Positions 14,685 through 22,689 of a stretch of 26,181 nucleotides of DNA are shown here, piece by piece. Source of the DNA: Rhodocyclaceae bacterium UBA2250 (lineage in GTDB: Bacteria; Pseudomonadota; Gammaproteobacteria; Burkholderiales; Rhodocyclaceae); the NCBI GenBank assembly GCA_002347285.1, contig DDXW01000031.1, forward strand, positions 91,660 to 117,840, read 5' to 3'. The translations under genes and the position numbers were made by a program. The notes beneath the pieces are model-generated. The model was given only the letters and a program-made list of their open reading frames with translations, did no database searches and was not told where the DNA came from. Within the stretch, counting starts at the first letter, position 1. Each line of letters begins with the position of its first letter.

Positions 14685-17600
14685 ATGTTCGCACGACTGA
14701 TCGAGTTTTCCCTGACCCAGCGGCTGCTGGTGCTGGTCGCGGCGGCGCTCCTGGTCGGCGGCGGCTACTTCGCCTTCAGCGGCCTGCCGATCGACGCCTT
14801 CCCCGATGTTTCGGCGACGCAGGTCAAGGTGATCATGAAGGCCCCGGGCATGACTCCGGAGGAAGTCGAGGCGCGCATCGTCACGCCGATCGAGGTCGAA
14901 TTGCTGGGCATTCCCTACAAGCGCCTGCTGCGCTCGACCGCCAAATACGCGATTGCCGACATCACCATCGACTTCGAAGACGGCACCGACATCTACTGGG
15001 CGCGCCAGCAGGTGGCCGAGCGCCTTGCCGGCGTGCTGAAGGATCTGCCGGACGACGCCTCCGGCGGGCTGGCGCCGATCACCACGCCGCTGGGCGAGAT
15101 GCTGATGTTCACCATCGAGGGCGACCTGAGCCTGGAGGACAAGCGCACGCTGCTCGACTGGACGATCCGGCCGCAGCTGCGCACCCTGCCCGGCGTCGCG
15201 GACGTCAACAGTCTCGGCGGACTGGCGCGCACCTACGAGGTGGTGCCGATTCTGGTGGCGCTCAAGGCGCGCGGCCTGCAGATCAGCGACCTGATGCGCG
15301 CCATCGAGGCGAACAACCGCAATGACGGCGCCGGCCGGCTCACCGAAGGCGAGGAATCGCTGCTGGTCCGCATCGACGGCAGCGCGAAGACCATCGAGGA
15401 TCTGCGCGCCATCGTCGTGCACCGCGATGCCGGCGGCCGCGTCACGCGCCTGGGCGACGTGGCGACGGTACGCATCGGCAGCCTGACGCGCTATGGCTTC
15501 GTCACTCACGGCGGCCGCGACGAGGCGGTCGAGGGGCTCGTTCTCGGCCTGCGCGGCGCCAACGCGCGTACGGTCGTCGAGGGGGTGCGCGCCAAGCTCG
15601 CCGAGATCACGAAGACGCTGCCGCCGGGCGTGTCGACGAAAATCTTCTACGATCGCGGCGCGCTGGTCGACCGGGCCATCGGCACGGTGTCGAAGGCGCT
15701 CGGCGAGGCGATCGTGCTCGTTCTGTTCCTGCTGCTGGCCTTTCTCGGCAACCTGCGCGCGGCCGTCGCCGTCGCCTGCGTGCTGCCGCTGGCGGCGCTG
15801 ACCACCTTCATCCTGATGCGGCTCACCGGCATGTCGGCCAACCTGATGAGCCTCGGCGGCCTCGCCATCGCCATCGGCATGCTGGTCGATGCCGCCGTCG
15901 TCGTCGTCGAGAACATCGAGAGCCGGCTCGCCGATGCGGAAGGCGAAAAACTGCCCTTCCTCCACCGCGTCTATCGCGCGGTGCACGAGGTGACGGTGCC
16001 GGTGGTCTCGGGCATGGCGATCATCGTCATCGTCTTCCTGCCGCTGCTGACGCTGCAGGGGCTCGAGGGCAAGCTGTTCATCCCCGTTGCCCTGACCATC
16101 GTCTTCGCGCTGTCCGGCTCGCTGTTGCTGTCGCTGACGGTGATCCCCGTGCTCACCTCGTACCTGCTCAAGCCGTCCTCGGGGCATCATGAGCCCTGGC
16201 TGCCGCGCCAGGCGATGCGCTTCTACGCGCCGCTGCTGGCGTGGAGCCTCGCCAACGCCAACAAGGTCATTGCGGCGGCTCTGGCCCTGCTGGCCGCCAC
16301 GGTCGCGGCGTTCTTCCTGCTCGGCAAGACGTTCATGCCGACGATGGACGAGGGCGACATCCTGCTGCAACTCGCCAAGCTGCCGTCGATCAGTCTGGAG
16401 CGCAGCGCGCAGACCGACCTGGCGGTGCAGCAGGCGCTGCTCGAGCGCATTCCCGAGATCAAGGACATCGTCGCGCGCACGGGGTCGGACGAACTCGGCC
16501 TCGATCCGATGGGTCTCAACGAGACCGACAGCTTCCTCGTGCTGGCGCCGCGCGCGGAATGGCGCGTTCCCGACAAGGAATGGCTGACCGGCGAGATCCG
16601 CAAGGTGATGGCCGATTTTCCCGGCATGGACATCGCTTTCACCCAGCCGATCGAGATGCGCGTTTCCGAGATGCTCACCGGCACGCGCGGCGACCTGGCG
16701 ATCAAGGCGTTCGGCCCCGACCTCGACAAGCTCAACGCGCTGGCCGAGCGAATCGCCGCCCTGCTCAAAACCATTCCCGGCGCGCAAGACGTGCTGACGG
16801 TGAAGAACGAGGGGGTGCAGTATTTCACCGTCGAGATCGACCGTCTGGCCGCCGGGCGCTTCGGCTTGTCGGTCGAGGAGATCGCCGCCGCGCTGCGCGC
16901 CCAGATCGAAGGTCAGCCGGTGGGCCTGGTGCTCGAGGGCAACCGCCGCACGCCGCTGGTGATCAAGGGCGGCGAGGGCATGCGCAATTCGCCGGCGCTG
17001 TTCGCCGGCATGCAGCTGGCGCTGCCCGACGGCGGCAACGTGCCGCTCTCCGCGCTGGCGCGCCTCAAGCGCGTCGCCGGGCCGGTCAAGATCGACCACC
17101 AGAACGCCAACCGCATGGCGGTGGTGCAGGCCAACGTCACCGGCCGCGACCTGGTCGGCTTCGTCGAGGAAGCCAAGGCGAGGGTGGCCGCCGAGATCCG
17201 GCTCGACGCCGGCATGCAGCTCGAGTGGGGCGGCCAGTTCGAGAACCAGCAGCGCGCCGCCAAGCGCCTGCTGCTGGTGGTGCCGATCGCGCTGGCGCTG
17301 ATCTTCCACATCCTGTTCACTACCTTCGGCTCGCTGCGGCAGGCCGCGATGGTGTTCGTGAACATTCCCTTCGCGCTCATCGGCGGCGTCTTCGCCCTGC
17401 TGCTGTCGCAGGAGTACCTGTCGGTACCGGCCTCGGTCGGTTTCATCGCGCTGCTCGGCATCGCGGTGCTCAACGGCCTGGTGCTGATCTCCCATTTCAA
17501 CCAGCTGCGTGCCCAGGGCCTGCCGCTGCGGCAGGTGGTGGTCGATGGCTCGAAGCGCCGCCTGCGGCCGGTGCTGATGACGGCCAGCATCGCCGCCTTC

Positions 17601-17750
17601 GGCCTCGTGCCGCTGCTGTTCGCCACCGGGCCGGGTTCTGAAATCCAGCGGCCCTTGGCCATCGTCGTCATCGGCGGTCTCGTCACCTCGACGCTGCTGA
17701 CCCTGGTGATGCTGCCCATCCTCTATCAACGCTGGGGAAGCGAATCATGA
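14685..17750 (+). CDS. RND efflux pump of the heavy-metal (HME) family
   Basis: 1021 aa, normal length for HME-RND pumps, with an N-terminal membrane segment, two large periplasmic loops and two blocks of about five further segments. The TM4 motif is GGLAIAIGMLVDAAVVVVEN, with Asp402 and Glu409 present but Ala396 where CzcA has its first Asp, so it is closer to the CusA form there. The CusA methionine triad appears to be missing: the matching positions read Gln, Leu and Glu in my alignment by eye. Proton-driven export of metal cations from periplasm or cytosol is known for the family, but the metal here cannot be decided; it looks like neither classic CzcA nor CusA. The gene overlaps the next by ATGA. 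Confidence 0.92.
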   Translation: MFARLIEFSLTQRLLVLVAAALLVGGGYFAFSGLPIDAFPDVSATQVKVIMKAPGMTPEEVEARIVTPIEVELLGIPYKRLLRSTAKYAIADITIDFEDGTDIYWARQQVAERLAGVLKDLPDDASGGLAPITTPLGEMLMFTIEGDLSLEDKRTLLDWTIRPQLRTLPGVADVNSLGGLARTYEVVPILVALKARGLQISDLMRAIEANNRNDGAGRLTEGEESLLVRIDGSAKTIEDLRAIVVHRDAGGRVTRLGDVATVRIGSLTRYGFVTHGGRDEAVEGLVLGLRGANARTVVEGVRAKLAEITKTLPPGVSTKIFYDRGALVDRAIGTVSKALGEAIVLVLFLLLAFLGNLRAAVAVACVLPLAALTTFILMRLTGMSANLMSLGGLAIAIGMLVDAAVVVVENIESRLADAEGEKLPFLHRVYRAVHEVTVPVVSGMAIIVIVFLPLLTLQGLEGKLFIPVALTIVFALSGSLLLSLTVIPVLTSYLLKPSSGHHEPWLPRQAMRFYAPLLAWSLANANKVIAAALALLAATVAAFFLLGKTFMPTMDEGDILLQLAKLPSISLERSAQTDLAVQQALLERIPEIKDIVARTGSDELGLDPMGLNETDSFLVLAPRAEWRVPDKEWLTGEIRKVMADFPGMDIAFTQPIEMRVSEMLTGTRGDLAIKAFGPDLDKLNALAERIAALLKTIPGAQDVLTVKNEGVQYFTVEIDRLAAGRFGLSVEEIAAALRAQIEGQPVGLVLEGNRRTPLVIKGGEGMRNSPALFAGMQLALPDGGNVPLSALARLKRVAGPVKIDHQNANRMAVVQANVTGRDLVGFVEEAKARVAAEIRLDAGMQLEWGGQFENQQRAAKRLLLVVPIALALIFHILFTTFGSLRQAAMVFVNIPFALIGGVFALLLSQEYLSVPASVGFIALLGIAVLNGLVLISHFNQLRAQGLPLRQVVVDGSKRRLRPVLMTASIAAFGLVPLLFATGPGSEIQRPLAIVVIGGLVTSTLLTLVMLPILYQRWGSES

Positions 17751-18061
17751 GCAAGCGCCTCGACGTCTGCCTCAACCTGATCCTGCCGAACGCCATGAAA
17801 GACCAGGTGATCGACCACTTGCTCGGACATCCGGAGTGGGTCGGTTCGTTCACCACCCATTACGTGGAGGGCCACGGCGATCCGGACAGCATCGCCAGCC
17901 CGGCCGAACAAGTGCGGGGATGCGCCGAGCGCGTGCGTATCGAGATCCTCATGGACATGCAGCATGTCGCGGCCTTGCTGGAGCAATTGCGGACCGACCT
18001 GCGCAGCCACGAGAGCCTCTGGTGGCAAACGCCGGTGTCCGCTTCCGGGAGGTTCGCATGA
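17747..18061 (+). CDS. DUF3240 family protein (PII/CutA-like) in RND operon
   Basis: 104 aa, no signal peptide, so cytosolic. The sequence (LDVCLNLILPNAMKDQVIDHLL, then FTTHYVEGHGDPDSIASPAEQVRGCAERVRIEILMD) matches the small DUF3240 proteins often found beside metal RND genes and thought to have a PII/CutA-like ferredoxin fold. It overlaps the pump gene (ATGA) and the outer-membrane gene (ATGA), so translation is probably coupled. The role is unknown; a regulatory or metal-binding role close to the pump is a guess from context. Confidence 0.8.
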   Translation: MSKRLDVCLNLILPNAMKDQVIDHLLGHPEWVGSFTTHYVEGHGDPDSIASPAEQVRGCAERVRIEILMDMQHVAALLEQLRTDLRSHESLWWQTPVSASGRFA

Positions 18062-19338
18062 AACGGCTGTTCGTCATATTGCTGATGCCGGCCTGCCTGG
18101 GCTGGGCCGCCGACGGTTCCGACCTGCCGCCGACCACCCAGGTGATGAAAGCGCTGCAGGCCCATCCGCTCGTGCGCGCCGCCGCCGCCGGCATCCGCGC
18201 CGAGGAGGCCAACCGCGACCGGCTCGACGCCGGACCGCACGAGTTCGCGTTGCGCCTTGCCAGTCAGCGGCGCCAGGACCGCTCCGCCGACCAGCGCTAC
18301 CGCGAGCACGAGATCGGCATCGAACGCGCGATCCGACTGCCTGGCAAGGCGGCGCTCGACGCCGAGATCGGCACGGCGGGCGTGGCGCAGGCACAGCATG
18401 CACTCGGCGACGCCATGCACGAAAGCGGCCGCCAGCTGCTCGCGCGCTGGTTCGAGTGGCAGCGCGAGGCTGCGGCGGCGCACGACTGGCAGGCGCAGGT
18501 CGATGTCCTGCGTGCGCAGCATGCGGCCGTGCAGAAGAAAGTCGGCGCCGGCGAGGCGGCGAAACTGGAGGCGCTGCTCTCCGAAGCGCAGATCGTCCAG
18601 GCCGAGGCGCAGCTCGCCCAGGCGCAGGCGCGGCGCGAGCGCGCGGCGGTGGAGTTGCGCCAGCACTTCCCGGACATCGCGCTGCCCGAGGGCGTCGCAC
18701 TGCAGCCGCCCGTGGGAATGGCCGACGATCCGGGCGCCAGGGACCGCTGGCGCGAGCGCATCCTCGCCGCGAACCACGAGTTGGCGGTTGCGCGCAGCGC
18801 GGCGCTGCGCAGCCGCCTCGAAGCCGGCCGGCTCGACGCCGAGCGCCTCCCTGATCCGACGCTGGGCCTGACGATGGGACGCGAGCGCGACGGCCAGGAG
18901 CGCATCGTCGGCCTGCAGCTCACCGTTCCCTTGCCGGGCGCGGCGCGTGCCGCGGGCGCGCGTGCCGGCAGCGCCGAGGCCGATGCCGCCGCCGCGCGCG
19001 AGGCGCTGGCCCTCGCGCGTGCCGAAGCCGAGGCGCGCCAGACGATCAACGCCGCCATCGGCAGTCACGGACACTGGCGACGCCAAGCCGACGTGGCGCA
19101 GCGCATGGAGGAGAACGCGCGCTTGCTCGACAAGGCCTGGCGCCTCGGCGAAGGCCAGTTCGCCGAGCTGCAGACCGCCCGCCGCCAGGCCATCGAGGCG
19201 CGGCTGGCCGCCACCCAGGCCCAGCTCGACGCCAACGAGGCGCGCTATCGCCTGCTGCTCGATGCGCATGAGCTGTGGGATCTCGCCGAGGAAGACGGTA
19301 CCTCCGCTCAAGATAAGCCTGGCATAAGCCAGCGCTAA
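18058..19338 (+). CDS. Outer-membrane efflux protein (TolC/CzcC type)
   Basis: 426 aa. Signal peptide to about residue 18 (GWAA), then the two-fold repeated helical architecture of TolC-type channels: long Ala/Glu/Arg-rich helices broken by beta-strand segments (HEFALRLASQRRQD and PDPTLGLTMGRERDGQERIVGLQLTVPLPG). It should form the trimeric exit duct for the pump. ATG 18058 was chosen because GGGAGG (18047-18052) lies 5 bases upstream and the start overlaps the DUF3240 stop. Its last 9 codons lie inside the TAAG operator of the next operon, and its stop codon is part of the third TAAG, so the tail sequence is probably set by the operator. Confidence 0.9.
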   Translation: MKRLFVILLMPACLGWAADGSDLPPTTQVMKALQAHPLVRAAAAGIRAEEANRDRLDAGPHEFALRLASQRRQDRSADQRYREHEIGIERAIRLPGKAALDAEIGTAGVAQAQHALGDAMHESGRQLLARWFEWQREAAAAHDWQAQVDVLRAQHAAVQKKVGAGEAAKLEALLSEAQIVQAEAQLAQAQARRERAAVELRQHFPDIALPEGVALQPPVGMADDPGARDRWRERILAANHELAVARSAALRSRLEAGRLDAERLPDPTLGLTMGRERDGQERIVGLQLTVPLPGAARAAGARAGSAEADAAAAREALALARAEAEARQTINAAIGSHGHWRRQADVAQRMEENARLLDKAWRLGEGQFAELQTARRQAIEARLAATQAQLDANEARYRLLLDAHELWDLAEEDGTSAQDKPGISQR

Positions 19339-19366
19339 GCTCTCCTTAAGTTTCGCCCGGCAGACT
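19314..19366 (+). promoter_or_regulatory. Four TAAG repeats at 11-bp spacing plus -10 before the SHP operon
   Basis: TAAG at 19314, 19325, 19336 and 19347, exactly 11 bp apart, followed by a -10-like CAGACT at 19361-19366, 14 bp after the start of the last copy. From the last TAAG through the leader it can be aligned without gaps to the site at 2106 (both then carry TGTTCAAC at offset 28). The operon it drives encodes the probable regulator, implying autoregulation. Confidence 0.75.
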
Positions 19367-19402
19367 GGCTGCCATGTTCAACAGCAGCCAAGGAGTCCGG
19401 TC

Positions 19403-19810
19403 ATGAAACACGCCACCCTCGCCATTCTCGCCACCCTCTGCGCCGCCGCCGCACAGGCCGCCACGCCCGCCGAACTGCTCGACGGCTACCGCGCCGAGGC
19501 GGCGCGGCAGTCCGCCGGCTTTCAGCCGTCCGCCCAGCGCGGCGCGGAGTTCTTCCAGCACCGCTTCGGCGCGTCGGCGAAGATGCCGTCCTGCGCAAGC
19601 TGCCATACCGACAATCCGGCGCAGCCGGGCCGGCACGTCGTCACCGACAAGGCGATCAAGCCGCTGGCGCCCGCCGCCAACGCCGGACGTTTTACCGATC
19701 CGGCCAAGGTCGAGAAATGGTTCCGCCGCAACTGCACCGAGGTCGTCGGCCGCGAATGCAGCGCCGCCGAGAAAGCCGACTTCGTCGCGTTTCTGCTGGG
19801 GGGGCGCTGA
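19403..19810 (+). CDS. SHP-like monoheme cytochrome c (DUF1924)
   Basis: 135 aa, periplasmic. Signal peptide to about residue 20, one heme site CASCH (64-68), and a C-terminal region with Asn110-Cys111 and Cys119. Sphaeroides heme protein (SHP) is a high-spin cytochrome that uses an Asn as a weak distal ligand, next to a disulfide-forming Cys, and binds oxygen or NO. In the mature numbering Asn90, Cys91 and Cys99 here fit that pattern well, and the next gene is DHC, the known electron donor of SHP. AAGGAG (19390-19395) is 7 bases before the ATG. Stop and next ATG are one base apart. Physiological role of SHP is unsettled; reduction of a small oxidised ligand is possible. Confidence 0.87.
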   Translation: MKHATLAILATLCAAAAQAATPAELLDGYRAEAARQSAGFQPSAQRGAEFFQHRFGASAKMPSCASCHTDNPAQPGRHVVTDKAIKPLAPAANAGRFTDPAKVEKWFRRNCTEVVGRECSAAEKADFVAFLLGGR

Positions 19811-19811
19811 A

Positions 19812-20303
19812 ATGAAAACACCGCGCTTGCTGCTCGCCGCCATGCTGCTGCCGCTGTCCTTCGCCGCCCACGCCGACAAGCTGCGCCTGCCCGCCGACGC
19901 GCCGCCGGCCTTCCAGGCCGAATGCGCGAGCTGCCACCTCGCCTTTCCGCCCCAGCTGCTTGCCGCCGACGACTGGCGCCGCGTGATGGCGAGTCTCGAC
20001 AAGCACTACGGCGACAACGCCAGCCTCGACGAGAAGACGCGCCGCGCCATCGAGGATTTCCTGGTGCGCAATGCCGGCAGCGTGCGGAAACTCGGCGCTG
20101 GCAAGGCGGCGACCGGCGAGCCGCCGCGACTGACCGCCACCGCCTGGTTCCGGCGCAAGCACCACGAGGTGCCGCCCACTGACTGGACGCACGCCAAGGT
20201 CAAGAGTCCGGCGAACTGCGTCGCCTGCCATACCAGGGCGGAGGAAGGCAGCTACCGCGAGCGCGAAATCGTCATGCCGGACGGAAGACGGTGGGAGGAC
20301 TGA
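19812..20303 (+). CDS. Diheme cytochrome c of the DHC family
   Basis: 163 aa. Signal peptide to about residue 21 (FAAHA), heme sites CASCH (38-42) and CVACH (136-140), one near each end, with a mostly helical first domain and an extended second domain. This spacing and size fit DHC, the diheme cytochrome that passes electrons to SHP. The neighbour before it is SHP-like and the one after is a membrane cytochrome b561, giving a complete path from quinol through cytochrome b and DHC to SHP. His residues such as 118 and 127 are candidates for distal ligands. Confidence 0.9.
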   Translation: MKTPRLLLAAMLLPLSFAAHADKLRLPADAPPAFQAECASCHLAFPPQLLAADDWRRVMASLDKHYGDNASLDEKTRRAIEDFLVRNAGSVRKLGAGKAATGEPPRLTATAWFRRKHHEVPPTDWTHAKVKSPANCVACHTRAEEGSYREREIVMPDGRRWED

Positions 20304-20305
20304 CC

Positions 20306-20923
20306 ATGCAAAAGATCCTCGTCTGGGACTGGCCGGTGCGCATCGGCCACTGGCTGCTCGCCGGCGCCTTCGCGCTGGCCTGGCTGACGAGCGAGAGCGA
20401 GGAGTTGCGCCTCGTGCATGTCCTCGCCGGCGGCACGGTGGTCGGCATCGTGCTGTTTCGCCTGCTGTGGGGCTTCGTCGGCACGCGGCACGCGCGCTTC
20501 GCCGGCTTCGTGCGCGCGCCGGGCGCCGTCGTCGCCTATCTGCGCGGCGTGCTCGCGCGACGGCCCGTGCATGCGGCCGGCCACAACCCCGCCGGCGCAT
20601 TGGCCATCGTCGCCCTGCTGGTTCTCGGGCTGCTGACCGGCGCGACCGGCTGGCTGACCTACAACGACTCATTTGCCAACCTTGGCGGCGAGATGTTCGA
20701 GGAACTGCACGAAGGGCTGGCCACGGCGATGCTCGCGGTCGCCGGCCTGCACGTCGCCGGCGTGATCGTCGGCAGCCTCGCGCATCGCGAAAACCTCGTG
20801 CGCGCGATGTTCACCGGCCGCAAGTTCGGCGAAGCGGGCGAAGCGATTGCCGGCGCGCGCCTGTGGGCCGTGCCGCTGCTGCTCGGCTGGGCCGCCGTCT
20901 GCGCCTGGTGGCTGGCGCGTTAA
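20306..20923 (+). CDS. Membrane cytochrome b561 (Ni-hydrogenase b-type family)
   Basis: 205 aa with four membrane segments (about residues 13-28, 38-58, 96-116, 138-158) and an extra hydrophobic C-terminus. Ligand-type His residues occur in RIGHW (15), LVHVLAG (38), ELHEGLA and GLHVAG, the usual four for two b hemes. ATG 20306 has GGGAGG (20293-20298) 7 bases before it; the upstream in-frame ATG at 20291 would overlap the DHC end and put the ribosome-binding site inside the gene. It most likely oxidises quinol and reduces DHC, on the path to SHP. Confidence 0.9.
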   Translation: MQKILVWDWPVRIGHWLLAGAFALAWLTSESEELRLVHVLAGGTVVGIVLFRLLWGFVGTRHARFAGFVRAPGAVVAYLRGVLARRPVHAAGHNPAGALAIVALLVLGLLTGATGWLTYNDSFANLGGEMFEELHEGLATAMLAVAGLHVAGVIVGSLAHRENLVRAMFTGRKFGEAGEAIAGARLWAVPLLLGWAAVCAWWLAR

Positions 20924-20932
20924 ACTGCCGCG

Positions 20933-21592
20933 ATGCGCATCCTGCTCGCCGAAGACGATCCGCAACTGGGTGACGGCCTGATGGTCGGCCTGCGCCAGGC
21001 CGGCCACGCGGTCGACTGGGTGAAGGACGGCCAGGCGGCCGATCTCGCGCTGCAGAGCGAGCCCTTCGACCTGCTGGTGCTCGATCTCGGCCTGCCGCGC
21101 CTCGAAGGCCTCGAGGTGCTGCGCCGCCTGCGCGCGCGCGGCCAGGCGCTGCCGGTGCTGATCCTCACCGCGCGCGACGCGACCGGCGACAAGATCGCCG
21201 GACTCGACGCCGGCGCCGACGACTACCTGGTCAAGCCGATCGACCTCGACGAACTGGCGGCGCGCGTGCGCGCCTTGGCGCGGCGCGCGGCGGGCAGCGC
21301 CCAGCCGGTCCTGCAGCTGGGCGACCTGCGCATCGATCCGGCCGCGCGCGCCGTCAGCCTGGCGGATACGCCGGTCGAGCTCTCAGTGCGCGAGTTCTCG
21401 CTGCTGCAGCTCCTCGCCGAGAACGCCGGCCGCGTGATGACACGCGCCCAGCTCGAGGCCTCGCTCTACGGCTGGCACGACGAGCCGGACAGCAACGCGC
21501 TCGAAGTGCATATCCACCACCTGCGCCGCAAGCTCGGTGCCGAGCGCATCAGGACGCTGCGCGGCGTCGGCTACATGATGCCCAAGCCATGA
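20933..21592 (+). CDS. OmpR-family response regulator, QseB/PmrA-like
   Basis: 219 aa. Receiver with acidic residues in AEDDP (7-9), phosphoacceptor Asp51 in LLVLDLGLP and Lys101 in YLVKPID; winged-helix output domain from about 125 to 219, with LSVREFSLLQLLAENAGRVMTR and VHIHHLRRKL. The MRILLAEDDP start and LIDxxRAVxLxDxPVELSxREF-type linker are typical of the QseB/PmrA/TctD branch, whose members bind TAAG-containing direct repeats spaced 11 bp. Exactly such arrays lie before its own operon and before two other operons in this window. It is cotranscribed with the SHP-DHC-cyt b genes and overlaps the kinase gene by ATGA. Confidence 0.92.
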   Translation: MRILLAEDDPQLGDGLMVGLRQAGHAVDWVKDGQAADLALQSEPFDLLVLDLGLPRLEGLEVLRRLRARGQALPVLILTARDATGDKIAGLDAGADDYLVKPIDLDELAARVRALARRAAGSAQPVLQLGDLRIDPAARAVSLADTPVELSVREFSLLQLLAENAGRVMTRAQLEASLYGWHDEPDSNALEVHIHHLRRKLGAERIRTLRGVGYMMPKP

Positions 21593-22665
21593 CGGCGACC
21601 GCCACGCGCTGGTTCTCGCTGCGCCGGCACCTGCTCGTCTGGCTGCTGGGCGGCGTCACCGCCGGCTGGCTGGTGGCGATCGGCTTCGCCTACGTCGAGG
21701 CGCGCGAGGAGGTCATGGATCTGCTCGAAAAGCGCGAGCGCCACGACAAGCTCGAAAAGCGCGTGCAGAAGGAACTGGCCGAGCACCTGGTCGAAAGCCT
21801 GCTGCGGCCTTTGCTGTTCGGCCTGCCGCTGCTCGGCGGCTGGATCTGGTTCGCGACGCGCCGCGGGCTGGCGCCACTCGACGAGATCGCCGCGGAGATC
21901 GTCGCGCGCGCCCCCGAACGTCTCGACCCGGTGGCGCCTGCGCGGGCGCCGCGCGAAATCCGACCGCTGCTCGGCGCGCTCAACGACCTGTTCGCGCGCG
22001 TCGAGCGCACGCTCGAGGGCGAGCGCCGCTTCACCGCCGATGCCGCCCACGAACTGCGCACGCCGCTGGCGGCGCTTTCCGCGCAGGCCCAGGTGGCGCA
22101 GCGCGCGCGCGACGCGGCGGAGCGCGAGCAGGCGCTGGCGCAGATCGTCGCCGGCAGCCGGCGCGCCGGCCATCTGGTCGACCAGCTGCTGACGCTCGCC
22201 CGGCTGGATCCGGCCACCCCGCCGGCGCTGACCCCGGTACGGCTCGACGCGCTGGCCGCCGAGGTGTGCGCCGACCACGGCGCCGCGGCGCTGGACAAAG
22301 ATATCGCCCTCGAACTCGATGCACCGCAGGAGGTCGTCGTCGCGGGCAATGCCGATCTGCTGCGCATCCTGCTGCGCAATCTGCTCGATAACGCGTTGCG
22401 CTACACGCCGCCGGGCGGCAGGGTCGAGGTCGGCATCGCTCCCGGCGCTCTGCGGGTCGACGACAGCGGGCCGGGCATCCCGGCCGGGGAGCGTGCGAAC
22501 GTGCTGCAGCGCTTCTATCGTCTCGCCGGTCAGGAGATCGCCGGCAGCGGTCTGGGGCTCTCCATCGTCGCGCGCATCGCCGAACTGCACGGCGCACGGC
22601 TCGCGCTGGCCGACGGCTGCGGCGCGCCGGGGCTGGGCGTCCGGCTGCGCTTCAAGGAAGGCTGA
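21589..22665 (+). CDS. Sensor histidine kinase with short periplasmic loop (QseC/PmrB-like)
   Basis: 358 aa, notably shorter than QseC (about 450). TM1 about residues 13-35, a loop of only about 35 residues (36-70), TM2 about 71-89. The loop is highly charged and carries three ExxE motifs (37-40, 47-50, 62-65). H-box AHELRTPLAAL with phospho-His154, N-box NLLDNALRYTPPGG, G1 DDSGPGIP, G2 GSGLGLSIV. In PmrB a similarly short loop with ExxE motifs senses ferric iron; whether this kinase does so is inference, since such charged loops can contain ExxE by chance. It is the cognate kinase of the preceding regulator, and ends 24 bases before a converging cytochrome c' gene. Confidence 0.9.
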   Translation: MTATATRWFSLRRHLLVWLLGGVTAGWLVAIGFAYVEAREEVMDLLEKRERHDKLEKRVQKELAEHLVESLLRPLLFGLPLLGGWIWFATRRGLAPLDEIAAEIVARAPERLDPVAPARAPREIRPLLGALNDLFARVERTLEGERRFTADAAHELRTPLAALSAQAQVAQRARDAAEREQALAQIVAGSRRAGHLVDQLLTLARLDPATPPALTPVRLDALAAEVCADHGAAALDKDIALELDAPQEVVVAGNADLLRILLRNLLDNALRYTPPGGRVEVGIAPGALRVDDSGPGIPAGERANVLQRFYRLAGQEIAGSGLGLSIVARIAELHGARLALADGCGAPGLGVRLRFKEG

Positions 22666-22689
22666 GCGCCGCCTCGCCGGCGCCGAGTT

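Noticed and set aside
14640..17729. Very long open frame (1029 codons) on the minus strand opposite the RND pump
   Set aside because: It mirrors the pump gene, has a repetitive composition rich in Arg, His, Gln, Asp and Glu typical of antisense frames in GC-rich DNA, and shows no domain, while the plus-strand protein is clearly a pump.
22666..22683. Hairpin GCGCCG-N6-CGGCGC between the converging kinase and cytochrome c' genes
   Set aside because: Only a 6-bp stem and three T residues after it; in DNA this GC-rich such hairpins are common, so I do not call a terminator, though one is expected here.
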